Shown: positions 33,551 through 41,939 of the stretch, one piece after another | How the letters are laid out: each line of letters starts with the position of its first letter | Numbering within the stretch: the stretch's first letter is position 1 | Program-made: the position numbers and the translations under genes | DNA from: JADJNY01 sp046349615 | GTDB lineage: Bacteria > Planctomycetota > UBA1135 > GCA-002686595 | Direction of reading: 5' to 3' | Length of the DNA stretch: 64,000 nt | Assembly (NCBI GenBank): GCA_046349615.1 | Contig: JAXMBZ010000002.1 | Coordinates: 310,001-374,000 of the forward strand | The notes under the pieces: model-generated | Database searches by the model: none | Seen by the model: only the letters and a program-made list of their open reading frames with translations | Told to the model about the DNA's origin: nothing

Positions 33551-35851
33551 TCAGCCGCGTGCCTTCCCGCCGTGCGCTGCGACGCCACTCACGATGCGCA
33601 CGGCGACGCCGTCCGCCCGCAGCCGCGCGAGGCCCGGTGAAGTCGCCGTCTCGACCTCGGCGGCGAGCACCACGATCTCCGCTTCGCGGCCTGCGTCGAC
33701 GTGCGAGTCCGCGAGCGCGCGCAGGGCCTCGACGTCCGCCTCGCCGGTCACCACGGACGCGTCCGCGACCGCCAGGCGCAGCGGCGGCGCGAATCCATGG
33801 CGCGCGCGGTGTTCGCGCAGCGAGCGATGGACGTGCGCGGCGCACGCGAGGCCGCTCTCGAGGTCGCGGAACGCCACGGAGTAGCGCCCGGCTTCGGTCG
33901 AGAGGGTGATCCCGCCGTGTTCGCGCCAGCATCGGCCGAGCGCGCGTTCGAGCCACGCCGTGAAGTCCTTCCACCCGTCCACGCCGAGCAAGCCGCGCAG
34001 CTCCTCCGCGCCGACGACGCGACCGCTGCTCACCATCCGGAGCGTGCGCGCGGTGGGGGCGTCGAGCTCCGCGAGGCGGGCGCGCACGCGACGTTCGTCG
34101 AGCTCCGCGCCGAGGCGTTCGAAGGCCGCGAGCGCGCCTTCGAGCTCCATCCGCGCGCGGTCGCGGTCGTCCTGCGCGAGGAGCGCGAGCCCGAGCGTCT
34201 CGCGCGCGCACGCCGCGTAGTGCGGCGCATGGAGCGCGGTCCAACCGCGCCAGCTCTCGCGCAGGAGCCGCAGCGCGTCCGCTCCGCGGCCTTCGGCGAG
34301 CGCGAGCTCGCCCGCTGCGCCGTCGGCGGCCGCGCGGTGGTACGCGGCGCCCGTCGCGCGCGCGATCGACGCGAGCTCGTCGACGGCCGCGCTCGCGGCG
34401 TCGCGCGCGCCGGTCGCGAGCGCGATCCCGACGTACGCCGCGAGCGCTTCGAAGCGGTACTCGCGGTCGATCAGGTTGCGCTCGGCGCCGCCGTCCGCGG
34501 AGAAGAAGCGTTCGAGCTCGCGTCGCGCGGCGAGCGTCTCGCCGCGCGCGGCGAGCAGGCGCGCGAGCCCGGGCTGCGGGTCGGTGCCGAACTCGAGCGC
34601 GCGCCCGAACGCTTCCTCCGCTCCCGCGAGGTCGCCGCGCAGCAGGCGCACGGTGCCGAGCTCGCGGAACGCCGGCCCCGCGTTGACCGAATCGGCGACG
34701 TGGAGCTCGCTCGCGCCGCGCACGAGGTCGTCCTCCGCGCGCTCGAACTCGCCGCGCAGACCCGTCAGCTCGCCGCGGTGCACGCGGCAGAGGCCGGGAA
34801 AGAACGCGAGGCCCGCGCCGTCGGCCCAGCGCGACGACGCGTCGGCCCATTCGGCCGCGCGGTCGAGCCGGCCGCACGCGCGCCACGCGTGGATCAGACC
34901 GCAGAGCGTCATCCCCGCGGCGTACGGCCCGAGCTCGCCGGTCGTCAGGAGCGCGCCCGCTTCCTGCAGCGCGTCGATCGCTTCGTCGTAGCGTCCGAGC
35001 ACGAGCAGCGAATGTCCCATCTCGGCGCGCGCGAGCGCTTCGGTGTCGCGCACGCCGCCCGCGTGCGCGAGCTCCGCCGCGCGCCGCGCGTGCGCGAGGC
35101 CGCCCGTCCAGTCGCTCTCGGCCCAGCGCAGTCGTCCGCGCACGCGCTCGAGCTCCGCGTGCTCGCGCGTCGGACCGGGCTCGTCGCCGAGCAGGCGCTC
35201 GGCCTGGCGCGTGTAGCTGGACGCGAGCGCGACGCGGCGGCGGTCGAGCATCACCGTCGAGAGCCGCAGCGCGACGCGCGCCGCGCCGGCGGCGTCGTCC
35301 TCGCGCCGGTACGCGTCCGCGGCGCTCTCGAGCAGCGGGACGATGTCCGCGTGCCTTCCGCTCCAGCACGCCGCCTCGGCGAAGTGCGCCGCGTCGTCGC
35401 CGCCGAGCGCCGACGCTTCCGCCGCGCGGACGAACGCGGCGTGCGCTTCCTTCCACGCGCCCTCGGCGTAGAACCGCCGCGCGCGCTCGAGCTCGCTCGC
35501 CGTCGCGCGCGGCGCGGTCGCGACGAGTTCGATCGCGTGCACGAAGCGGTAACCCTGGCGCGGAACGGTCTCGATGTACTTCGCTTCCTCGTCGTCGCCG
35601 AGCGCCTTGCGCAGCGCGGACACGTTGTGCGAGAGGTTGCCCTCCTCGACGATCGCATCGGGCCAGACGAGCTCGATCAACTCCTCGCGCGCGACGAGCT
35701 TCCCCGCGCGCCGCACGAGCACGACCAGCGTGTCGAAGAGCTTCGCCCGCAGGCGCACGGGCGCGCCGGAGCGGTCGAGCGTGCGTTCGGCGACGTCGAG
35801 TCGGAAGGGACCGAACGCGTAGACCTCGGAGCGGGAATCCGTCGGCGGCAT
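33551..35851 (-). CDS. OmpR-type HTH, TPR and cyclase-like domain transcriptional regulator
   Basis: This 766-residue protein starts at the ATG at 35851 (a TTG at 35911 is unlikely). Residues about 8-100 are an OmpR/PhoB-type winged helix: FGPFRLDVAERTLDRSG, LRAKLFDTLVVLV, WPDAIVEEGNLSHNVSALRKAL and YIETVPRQGYRFV, as in CadC-like regulators. About 120-590 is a TPR-rich helical region. The C-terminus (about 610-766) has the outline of a class III nucleotide cyclase domain (GGITLSTEAGRYSVAFRDL, AAHVHRSLREH, RLAVADASVVTG) but lacks clear metal-binding Asp residues, so it is probably a degenerate sensor. It diverges from the DUF4242 genes and probably controls them. Confidence 0.8.
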   Translation of the reverse strand: MPPTDSRSEVYAFGPFRLDVAERTLDRSGAPVRLRAKLFDTLVVLVRRAGKLVAREELIELVWPDAIVEEGNLSHNVSALRKALGDDEEAKYIETVPRQGYRFVHAIELVATAPRATASELERARRFYAEGAWKEAHAAFVRAAEASALGGDDAAHFAEAACWSGRHADIVPLLESAADAYRREDDAAGAARVALRLSTVMLDRRRVALASSYTRQAERLLGDEPGPTREHAELERVRGRLRWAESDWTGGLAHARRAAELAHAGGVRDTEALARAEMGHSLLVLGRYDEAIDALQEAGALLTTGELGPYAAGMTLCGLIHAWRACGRLDRAAEWADASSRWADGAGLAFFPGLCRVHRGELTGLRGEFERAEDDLVRGASELHVADSVNAGPAFRELGTVRLLRGDLAGAEEAFGRALEFGTDPQPGLARLLAARGETLAARRELERFFSADGGAERNLIDREYRFEALAAYVGIALATGARDAASAAVDELASIARATGAAYHRAAADGAAGELALAEGRGADALRLLRESWRGWTALHAPHYAACARETLGLALLAQDDRDRARMELEGALAAFERLGAELDERRVRARLAELDAPTARTLRMVSSGRVVGAEELRGLLGVDGWKDFTAWLERALGRCWREHGGITLSTEAGRYSVAFRDLESGLACAAHVHRSLREHRARHGFAPPLRLAVADASVVTGEADVEALRALADSHVDAGREAEIVVLAAEVETATSPGLARLRADGVAVRIVSGVAAHGGKARG

Positions 35852-35881
35852 GGGCGCGGCATTGTAGGGACGCGGCGCGCG

Positions 35882-35914
35882 TTCCAGACGGACTCCAGGC
35901 AGGCTCCACAACGA
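35882..35914. promoter_or_regulatory. Three 11-bp direct repeats, candidate operator for the OmpR-type regulator
   Basis: TTCCAGACGGA (35882), CTCCAGGCAGG (35893) and CTCCACAACGA (35904) follow each other without a gap, sharing YTCCAS at an exact 11-bp period. OmpR/PhoB-type winged helices bind such head-to-tail repeats one helical turn apart. The site lies between the divergent regulator (start 35851) and the DUF4242 genes (start 36023). Confidence 0.5.
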
Positions 35915-36022
35915 TCACAGGTCGGGGAGGCGTGCGTTGTCCGAGGATCCCTCCGGTCGGAGGCCCGCGTTTCCGCGGCACGGTGCCGTGCGCTCGCGGC
36001 CTCCAGGAAAGGACTCGAAACC

Positions 36023-36325
36023 ATGCGCAAGTACCTGATCGAACGCTCGCTTCCCGGAATCGGCCGGGCCGACGCCGCCCAACTCCGGCAGGCGGCGGAG
36101 ACCTCGAACGAAGCCCTGGCCCGCCTCGCGCCCGACGTGCAGTGGGTGGAGAGCTTCGTCACCGACGACGCCACCTACTGCGTCTACCTCGCGCGCGACG
36201 CCGAACTCGTGCGCCGACACGCCGCGCTCTCGGGCTTCCCCGCCACGCGCGTCCTCGAGGTGCGCGGACGCTTCGATCCGACGACGGCGACCGCGCCGAG
36301 CGCGAACGCGGAGGGCGCCCGATGA
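36023..36325 (+). CDS. DUF4242 domain protein
   Basis: This is a 100-residue protein with no signal peptide. It has a ferredoxin-like pattern, KYLIERSLPGIG, helix ADAAQLRQAAETSNEAL, then VQWVESFVTDDATYCVYLA and a helix leading to TRVLEVRG. This matches single-domain DUF4242 proteins, some of which are described as nickel-binding. AGGAAAGGA precedes the ATG at about 11 bases. Its stop overlaps the next start (ATGA), so the two DUF4242 genes are coupled. Function is unknown. Confidence 0.78.
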   Translation: MRKYLIERSLPGIGRADAAQLRQAAETSNEALARLAPDVQWVESFVTDDATYCVYLARDAELVRRHAALSGFPATRVLEVRGRFDPTTATAPSANAEGAR

Positions 36326-36948
36326 AGCTCGAACTCCACACCGCGGGACTCGCCGTGTTGCTCGCGCTCGCGGCGTGCAGCGGACCTCGAGGCGGCGAGA
36401 CCCGGACCGCGCCGCCTGGAACGCGGCTCTACTTCGACGAGCACCACCTCGACCCGAAGGACGTCACGCTTCACGGCGTCGCCGAAGCGCACGCGAAGGA
36501 CCTCGCGGTCGAAGGCGCGCACGGGGTCGACTACGAGCGCTACTGGGTCGACGCGAAGACGGGCACGATCTACTGCCTCGTCCGCGCGCCGTCCGCGCGC
36601 GCGGCGGAGGACGTGCACCGGCTCGCGCACGGGCTCGTCGCGGACGACATCCGTGAAGTCGAGCCGGGGATCCTCCCGGCGCGCGCGAGCGGCGGGAAGC
36701 GGCTCTTCCTCGACACGCACGAGGTCGGGCCCGGCGTGCGCGCGGCGGACGTCGCGGAGGCGCACAAGAAGGACCTCGCGGTCCAAGGCGCGCACGGCGT
36801 GCGGTTCCTCGAGTACTGGGTCGACGAGAAGGGCGGGCGCATCCATTGCCTCGTGGAAGCGCCGGACGAGAGCGCCGTCGTCGAGACGCACCGCGCGGCG
36901 CACGGGCTGCTGCCCGAGGCGGTGCACGAGGTCGTCGCGGGCGGGTAG
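36322..36948 (+). CDS. Lipoprotein with two tandem DUF4242 domains
   Basis: This 208-residue protein has a signal peptide ending in a lipobox (LALAAC, Cys19). Two copies of the same domain follow: LYFDEHHLDP, AEAHAKDLAVEGAHGVDYERYW and IYCLVRAP, then LFLDTHEVGPG, AEAHKKDLAVQGAHGVRFLEYW and IHCLVEAP, with EVVAGG at the end. Each repeat keeps an AEAH-x-KDLAV-x-GAHGV core, HxxAHGL and a Cys. Together with the gene before it there are three DUF4242 units in this operon, one cytoplasmic and two exported. Confidence 0.82.
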   Translation: MKLELHTAGLAVLLALAACSGPRGGETRTAPPGTRLYFDEHHLDPKDVTLHGVAEAHAKDLAVEGAHGVDYERYWVDAKTGTIYCLVRAPSARAAEDVHRLAHGLVADDIREVEPGILPARASGGKRLFLDTHEVGPGVRAADVAEAHKKDLAVQGAHGVRFLEYWVDEKGGRIHCLVEAPDESAVVETHRAAHGLLPEAVHEVVAGG

Positions 36949-37263
36949 TCCGCGGTGCGGCCGCGCGCTCCGTTCCGAGCGCGCGGCCGGGCGCTCCAGT
37001 GTGCCCCGGCGGAACTCGTGGAGCGCGCCTCCGTCGCGGGCGCTGCGCGATCCGCCGGACCCTCGTGCTCGCGGAACTCGAAGCTCGGGCACGAACCGCA
37101 GGTCGGCTCCCGGCACTCGGGGCGAGTCCACGGCCCGCTCCTTCGGCTCGTTTCCGTGGCTCCCGCGCGCGAGTGGAAGGGTAGTCTGTCCGCGGTTCGT
37201 CCCATCGGACGCTCCGTGCACGCCGGCCCCCGCACAGGCCGACCCTTCCCCCCCGAGGCCAGC
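36949..37263. other. Intergenic region before the TPR-redoxin gene
   Basis: This 315-bp stretch has no credible gene. It opens with a perfect hairpin (listed separately) and otherwise holds GC-rich sequence. The TPR-redoxin frame stays open upstream to 36955, but the arginine-rich extension before the signal peptide looks non-coding. A promoter for the next gene must lie here but none could be picked. Confidence 0.5.
36958..36989 (+). terminator. Perfect 13-bp hairpin after the DUF4242 operon
   Basis: CGGCCGCGCGCTC (36958-36970) and GAGCGCGCGGCCG (36977-36989) form a perfect 13-bp stem with a six-base loop, 9 bases after the lipoprotein stop. No T-run follows, but strength and position suggest transcript termination or 3'-end protection. 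Confidence 0.5.
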
Positions 37264-39462
37264 ATGCTGCGTGTGACTGCGTTCCTTTCGATCGTCGTAT
37301 CGCTCTCCATCGCCCTTCCCCTGCGCGCGAACGACGAGCCCGGACACTCGCAACACGGCTCCGCCTTCGACACGGGCCTCCGTCAGAAGCCCTGGAAGAT
37401 GGAGGGCATCGGCCACTCGCACTTCCCGATCACGACGAAGGTGCCCGAAGTCCAGGAGTGGTTCGACCAGGGCAACACGCTCCTGCACTCCTTCTGGTTC
37501 GAGGAAGCCGAGCGCTCGTTCCGCTGGTGCCTCAAGCTCGATCCCGACTGCGCGATGGCGTACTGGGGGCTCGCGCGCTGCGGCATGAACTGGTTCGCGA
37601 GCCACGGGCCCGCCGCGAATCCCGAGCTCAAGCGCTACAGAGACTTCCTCAAAGAAGCGGTGCGGCGCAGGGACTCCGTCAGCGAGCGCGAGCGCATGTA
37701 CATCGACGCTTGGGTCGACGGCTTCGACGCGGACGTCGCGAAGCCGACCGAGGTGCTCGCGCGGCGCCTCGAGAAGCTCGCGCTCGCGTACCCCGACGAC
37801 GTCGAGGCGAAAGCGCTCTACGCGCTCTTCTCGATCCGGCCCGACGGCTCGCTCGGCACGGAGATGGTGCTCCGCGACGTGCTCGCGAAGGAGCCCGATC
37901 ACCCGGGCGCGCACCACTACCGCATCCACAACTGGGACGGCGTCGCGACCGAGCAGGGCCTGCCGAGCTGCGCGCGCTACGGCCCCGCCGCGCCGAACGT
38001 CGGGCACGCGAACCACATGCCCGGGCACAACTACACGAAGCTCGGCATGTGGCACGAGGCCGCGCTCAGCATGGACTCGGCGACGCGCGTCGAGCTCCGC
38101 TACATGAACGAGCGCCTCGCGCTGCCGTTCGAGACGTGGAACTTCGCGCACAACCGCAACTACCTCGGCTACATCCAGGAACAGCTCGGGATGGAGGAGG
38201 CGGCGCGTGCCGGAGCGCGCAGCTTGCTCGCCGCGCCGCGCAATCCGAACCCGACGAACGAGAAAGGCGACGAGACCTTCTCGGAGGGACTGATCGCGCT
38301 CGTGCGCGGCCTGGTCAAGTTCGAGCGCTGGGAGTCGATCCTCGAGAAGGGCTCGATCCCTTGGCGCGAGACGCCCGAGGACGAGAGCCTGAAGGCGTGG
38401 GTCGAGACGCTCGCCTACGCGGGGCTCGGGAAGCCCGTCGACGCGCGCGCGCGTTTCGTGGAGTTCAAGGCGTCGATCGCGGGGCTCGAAAAGAAGGACC
38501 CCGAGGCGAAGAAGCACGCGCAGCCCGAGCTCGACGTCGCCGAGGGCCTCGTCTGCGCAGCCGAGGGCGACGTGCTCGGCGCGACGCGCTTTCTCGGCGC
38601 CGCCGCAGACGCCGAGCGGCGCGCGCGCGAGGCGGGCGAGTACGAGAACGACCCGCCGTATCGCGCGTGGCCCGTGTACCGCCTGCTCGGCGACGTCTAC
38701 CTCGGCCGCGGCGAGCCGCGCCTCGCGATCGAGGCCTACGACCTCGCGCTGAACGTCGAGCCGAACGACGCCTTCACGCTCTCGGGCCTCGCGCGCGCAC
38801 ACGCGGCGCTCGGCCACGAAGACGAAGCGCAGCGCAACGCCAACGCGCTCGCCTACGTCTGGTCGGGCGCGGACGCCGGGCTGAAATGGCGCACGAGCGT
38901 CGACGCGCTCGGCCTCGTGACGAAGCCGTTCGCAGTGACGCCCGCGCCGGAGCGCCGCTACGAGCCCGCGAAGCTCGACGCGCTCGGTCCGAACCTGTGG
39001 GCGCCGTTCCAGGCGCCGAAGCTCGAGTGCCTCGACTCCGAGGGTGCCCTCGTGCGCCTCGAGGACCTGCGCGGCAAGAACGTGCTGCTCGTCTTCTACC
39101 TCGGCAAGGAGTGCGTGCACTGCATGGAGCAGCTGCGCGCGATCGACGCGAAGAAGAGCGAGCTCGCGAAGCTCGACACGGTCGTGCTCGCCGTCAGCAG
39201 CGCGAGCCCGGAGAAGAACAAGGCCGCGGTGGAGCTCGGCGAGCTCTCCGCGCGCCTCCTCTCCGACAAGGACCACGAGAACGCGCGGCGTTTCACGTCG
39301 TACGACGACTTCGAGGAGCTCGAGCTGCACTCGACGATCCTGATCGACGTGCAGGGCCGCGTGCACTGGAAGCGCACGGGCGGCGATCCCTTCCAGGACG
39401 TCGACTTCCTGCTCGCGGAGCTCGGACGGATGAACGAGGGGGAGACGAAGAAGCGTCCGTGA
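37264..39462 (+). CDS. Secreted TPR-thioredoxin-fold (AhpC/TSA) protein
   Basis: This 732-residue protein has a signal peptide (ending near LRANDEPG). A helical TPR region follows, with WFEEAERSFRWCLKLDPDCAMAYWGLARCGMNW near residues 75-110 and, further on, HHYRIHNWD and HANHMPGHNYTKLGMWHEA. The C-terminal redoxin domain (about 575-725) has FQAPKLECLDSEGALVRLEDLRGKNV, then a CVHC active-site motif and a SSASPEKNKAAVELG segment. The TPR-redoxin combination is known from secreted proteins in planctomycetes and acidobacteria. A periplasmic thiol-exchange role is inferred. It stands alone, with hairpins on the left and no coupled gene. Confidence 0.82.
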   Translation: MLRVTAFLSIVVSLSIALPLRANDEPGHSQHGSAFDTGLRQKPWKMEGIGHSHFPITTKVPEVQEWFDQGNTLLHSFWFEEAERSFRWCLKLDPDCAMAYWGLARCGMNWFASHGPAANPELKRYRDFLKEAVRRRDSVSERERMYIDAWVDGFDADVAKPTEVLARRLEKLALAYPDDVEAKALYALFSIRPDGSLGTEMVLRDVLAKEPDHPGAHHYRIHNWDGVATEQGLPSCARYGPAAPNVGHANHMPGHNYTKLGMWHEAALSMDSATRVELRYMNERLALPFETWNFAHNRNYLGYIQEQLGMEEAARAGARSLLAAPRNPNPTNEKGDETFSEGLIALVRGLVKFERWESILEKGSIPWRETPEDESLKAWVETLAYAGLGKPVDARARFVEFKASIAGLEKKDPEAKKHAQPELDVAEGLVCAAEGDVLGATRFLGAAADAERRAREAGEYENDPPYRAWPVYRLLGDVYLGRGEPRLAIEAYDLALNVEPNDAFTLSGLARAHAALGHEDEAQRNANALAYVWSGADAGLKWRTSVDALGLVTKPFAVTPAPERRYEPAKLDALGPNLWAPFQAPKLECLDSEGALVRLEDLRGKNVLLVFYLGKECVHCMEQLRAIDAKKSELAKLDTVVLAVSSASPEKNKAAVELGELSARLLSDKDHENARRFTSYDDFEELELHSTILIDVQGRVHWKRTGGDPFQDVDFLLAELGRMNEGETKKRP

Positions 39463-39709
39463 CCGAGCGCTCGGCGCTCCACGGCGCCGCGGCATGAGGG
39501 CGCTCGATCCCCGACTCCGAGCGGAACTGGAGCCCCGCCGCGGCGAGCCCGCCGGCGGAGCGCGTCGCGGGCGCGGTCCAGCATCGCGGCCTCCGCGCGC
39601 GCGCTTCTCGCGCGCCGCGCTCGTTCGCCCGCTGCGTACGTCCTAGAGCCCGACCCGCTCGGCTACGCCGTCGTGCTAGCGTCCCGCCGCGCCGCGCTCG
39701 CGGCGAGCG

Positions 39710-41131
39710 ATGGAACTCCCGCGGATCATCCAAGGCGGCATGGGCGTCGGCGTGTCGGGCTTCGAGCTCGCGCGCGCGTCGGCCCGCGCAGGCGCGCTCG
39801 GCGTCGTCTCGGGGACCGCGCTCGACGCGGTGCTCGCGCGGCGGCTGCAGCTCGGCGACGCGGACGGCGCGCTGCGGCGTTCGCTCGCGCGCTTTCCGTT
39901 TCCCTCCGTCGCGGAGCGCGTGCTCGAGCGCTACTGGGTCGCGGGCGGCAAGGCGCCGGACGCGCCGTTCCGCGCGACGCCGATACCGTCGGCGCGGCCC
40001 TCGCGCGCAGCGGTCGAGCTGCTCGTCGTCGCGAACTTCGTCGAGGTCGACCTCGCGCGCGAGGGGCATGCCGGCGTGATCGGCGTCAACTACCTCGAGA
40101 AGATCCAGCTCCCGACGCTGCCCGCGCTCTACGGCGCGCTGCTCGCGGGCGTCGGGTGCGTGCTCATGGGCGCCGGCATCCCGCGCGCGATCCCCGGCGC
40201 GCTCGACCGGCTCGCGCGCGGCGAGACGGCGACGCTCGCGTTCGACGTGCAGGGCGCGCCGGCGGGCGCGGAGCACGCGACGCGCTTCGACCCGCGCGAG
40301 TTCGTCGGCGGCGCCGCGCCCAAGCTCGCGCGCCCCGCGTTCCTCCCGATCGTGTCGTCCGCGACGCTCGCCGAGCGCTTCGTGCGCAGCGCGACGGGGC
40401 GCGTCGACGGCTTCGTCGTCGAGGCGCACACCGCGGGCGGTCACAACGCTCCGCCGCGCGGCGCGCTGCGGCTCACGGAAACGGGCGAGCCGATCTACGG
40501 GACTCGCGACCGCGCGGACCTCGCCGCGTTCCGCGCGCTCGGGCTCCCGTTCTGGCTCGCGGGTTCGCGCGGGACGCCGGAGGGGCTCGCCGCAGCGCTC
40601 GCGGAGGGCGCCGCGGGGATCCAGGTCGGCACCGCGTTCGCGTGCTGCGAGGAGTCCGGGCTCGACCCGGAATTGCGGCGGCGCGTGCTCGCGGCGCTCG
40701 AAGCGGGCGAGCTCGTCGTGCGCACGGATCCGCGCGCGTCGCCGACGGGGTTCCCGTTCAAGGTCGCCGAGCTCGCGGGGACCCTCGGAGATCGATCGAC
40801 GCGCCGCGAGCGCGTGTGCGACCTCGGCTACCTGCGGCAGGCGTGCGTCGACGCGGAAGGCCGCGTCACGTGGCGCTGCCCCGCGGAGCCGGAAGCGGAC
40901 TTCGTGCGCAAGGGCGGCGCGCTCGACGACGCGCGGGAGCGCCTCTGCATCTGCAACGGGCTCTTCGCGACGATCGGCCTCGGCCAACGCCGCGCCGACG
41001 GGAGCGTGGAGCCGCCGCTCGTGACCGCGAGCGACGAGCTGCGCTCGGTGCTGCGCTTCCGCCGCGAGGAAGGCGCGGGGTATCGCGCGGCGGACGTCGT
41101 CGCAGGACTGTTCGGCAAGCCGGCCACGTAG
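39710..41131 (+). CDS. Nitronate monooxygenase-like FMN protein
   Basis: This is a 473-residue TIM-barrel flavoprotein of the nitronate monooxygenase/2-nitropropane dioxygenase family. Motifs: IIQGGMGVGVSGFELARA at the N-terminus, GVIGVNYLEKIQLP, GFVVEAHTAGGHNAPPRG (catalytic region) and GIQVGTAFACCEESG (phosphate binding). An extra C-terminal region (about 375-473) has several Cys (RVCDLGYLRQAC, WRCPAEP, CICNGLFAT) and resembles PfaD-like or metal-binding tails. Known members oxidise nitroalkanes or act in polyketide synthesis; the substrate here is unknown. It has no coupled neighbours. Confidence 0.8.
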   Translation: MELPRIIQGGMGVGVSGFELARASARAGALGVVSGTALDAVLARRLQLGDADGALRRSLARFPFPSVAERVLERYWVAGGKAPDAPFRATPIPSARPSRAAVELLVVANFVEVDLAREGHAGVIGVNYLEKIQLPTLPALYGALLAGVGCVLMGAGIPRAIPGALDRLARGETATLAFDVQGAPAGAEHATRFDPREFVGGAAPKLARPAFLPIVSSATLAERFVRSATGRVDGFVVEAHTAGGHNAPPRGALRLTETGEPIYGTRDRADLAAFRALGLPFWLAGSRGTPEGLAAALAEGAAGIQVGTAFACCEESGLDPELRRRVLAALEAGELVVRTDPRASPTGFPFKVAELAGTLGDRSTRRERVCDLGYLRQACVDAEGRVTWRCPAEPEADFVRKGGALDDARERLCICNGLFATIGLGQRRADGSVEPPLVTASDELRSVLRFRREEGAGYRAADVVAGLFGKPAT

Positions 41132-41133
41132 CG

Positions 41134-41220
41134 CGGGCGCGCCTTCACGGGAGTTTCCTCGGAGCGACGGAGAGGCCTCCCCGAAGCAGGCCTCCGAACG
41201 GAGCGTCGTCCGCGCGCCCG
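41134..41220 (+). repeat. Extended stem-loop after the nitronate monooxygenase gene
   Basis: CGGGCGCGC (41134-41142), three bases after the stop, pairs with GCGCGCCCG (41212-41220). An inner GAGGCCT/AGGCCTC stem lies between them. It may end the transcript. Evidence is structural only. Confidence 0.3.
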
Positions 41221-41292
41221 ACGAGAGACGCCGCCTCGCGCCGACACCGGCTTCGCCGCTTCGGTTAGGGTAGGGGATGGAGGCTCTTCCCC

Positions 41293-41919
41293 ATGGCTCG
41301 CCCCTCCGAAGACGACACGGTCGACTTGCTCCAGCGTTGGTATTCCGGTGACGCAGCGGCGCTCGAGCGTCTCGTCGCGGACAACCTCCAGTGGATGCGC
41401 GACCACGTGGCGCGCAACATGCCCGCGGACCTCCGGCCGAAGTGCGATCCGACCGACTTCGTCCACGACGGGGTCGTCAAGCTCCTGCGCCACGGCCCGC
41501 GGTACGCGCCCGCGAATCGCGCGCAGTTCCGCGCGTTCGTCGCGGAGGTCCTGCTCAACGTCGTGCGTTCGCAGCGCGTCGCGTGGAACGCGGAGCGGCG
41601 CGAGCTCGGGCGCGAGGTGGAGCTCCCGAGCGCGCTCGATGGAGGACCGATCGACGAGGGTCCCTCCGGCCAGCCCGCGGCGGCCGCGGAGCGCGCGGAG
41701 CTGCGCTCGTGGATCGAGCTCGGGCTCGAGCTGCTCGACCCGCTCGACCGTCGGCTGGTCGAGCTGCGCATGCACGACGAGCGGACCTTCGTCGAGATCG
41801 CGGCCGAACTCGGCCTCGACTCCGGCGATGCGGCGCGCAAGCGCTACTTGCGCGTGCTCCCCGAGCTCGCGGTGCTCGTCAAGCGGCTCGAGTCCGCGCT
41901 CGACGGACCCAACGCCTGA
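41293..41919 (+). CDS. ECF-type RNA polymerase sigma factor
   Basis: This 208-residue protein has a sigma region 2 helix (LQRWYSGDAAALERLVADNL, PTDFVHDGVVKLL) and a sigma region 4 helix-turn-helix (LDPLDRRLVELRMHDERTFVEIAAELGL, AARKRYLRVLPELAVLV). The linker between them is proline/glycine-rich. GGAGG precedes the ATG by about 10 bases. ECF factors of this type are abundant in planctomycetes and are often followed directly by a Ser/Thr kinase, as here (gap 20 bases). The pair probably transmits one signal; the signal itself is not visible. Confidence 0.88.
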   Translation: MARPSEDDTVDLLQRWYSGDAAALERLVADNLQWMRDHVARNMPADLRPKCDPTDFVHDGVVKLLRHGPRYAPANRAQFRAFVAEVLLNVVRSQRVAWNAERRELGREVELPSALDGGPIDEGPSGQPAAAAERAELRSWIELGLELLDPLDRRLVELRMHDERTFVEIAAELGLDSGDAARKRYLRVLPELAVLVKRLESALDGPNA

Positions 41920-41939
41920 ACCTCAGCACCTTCCCGGCC

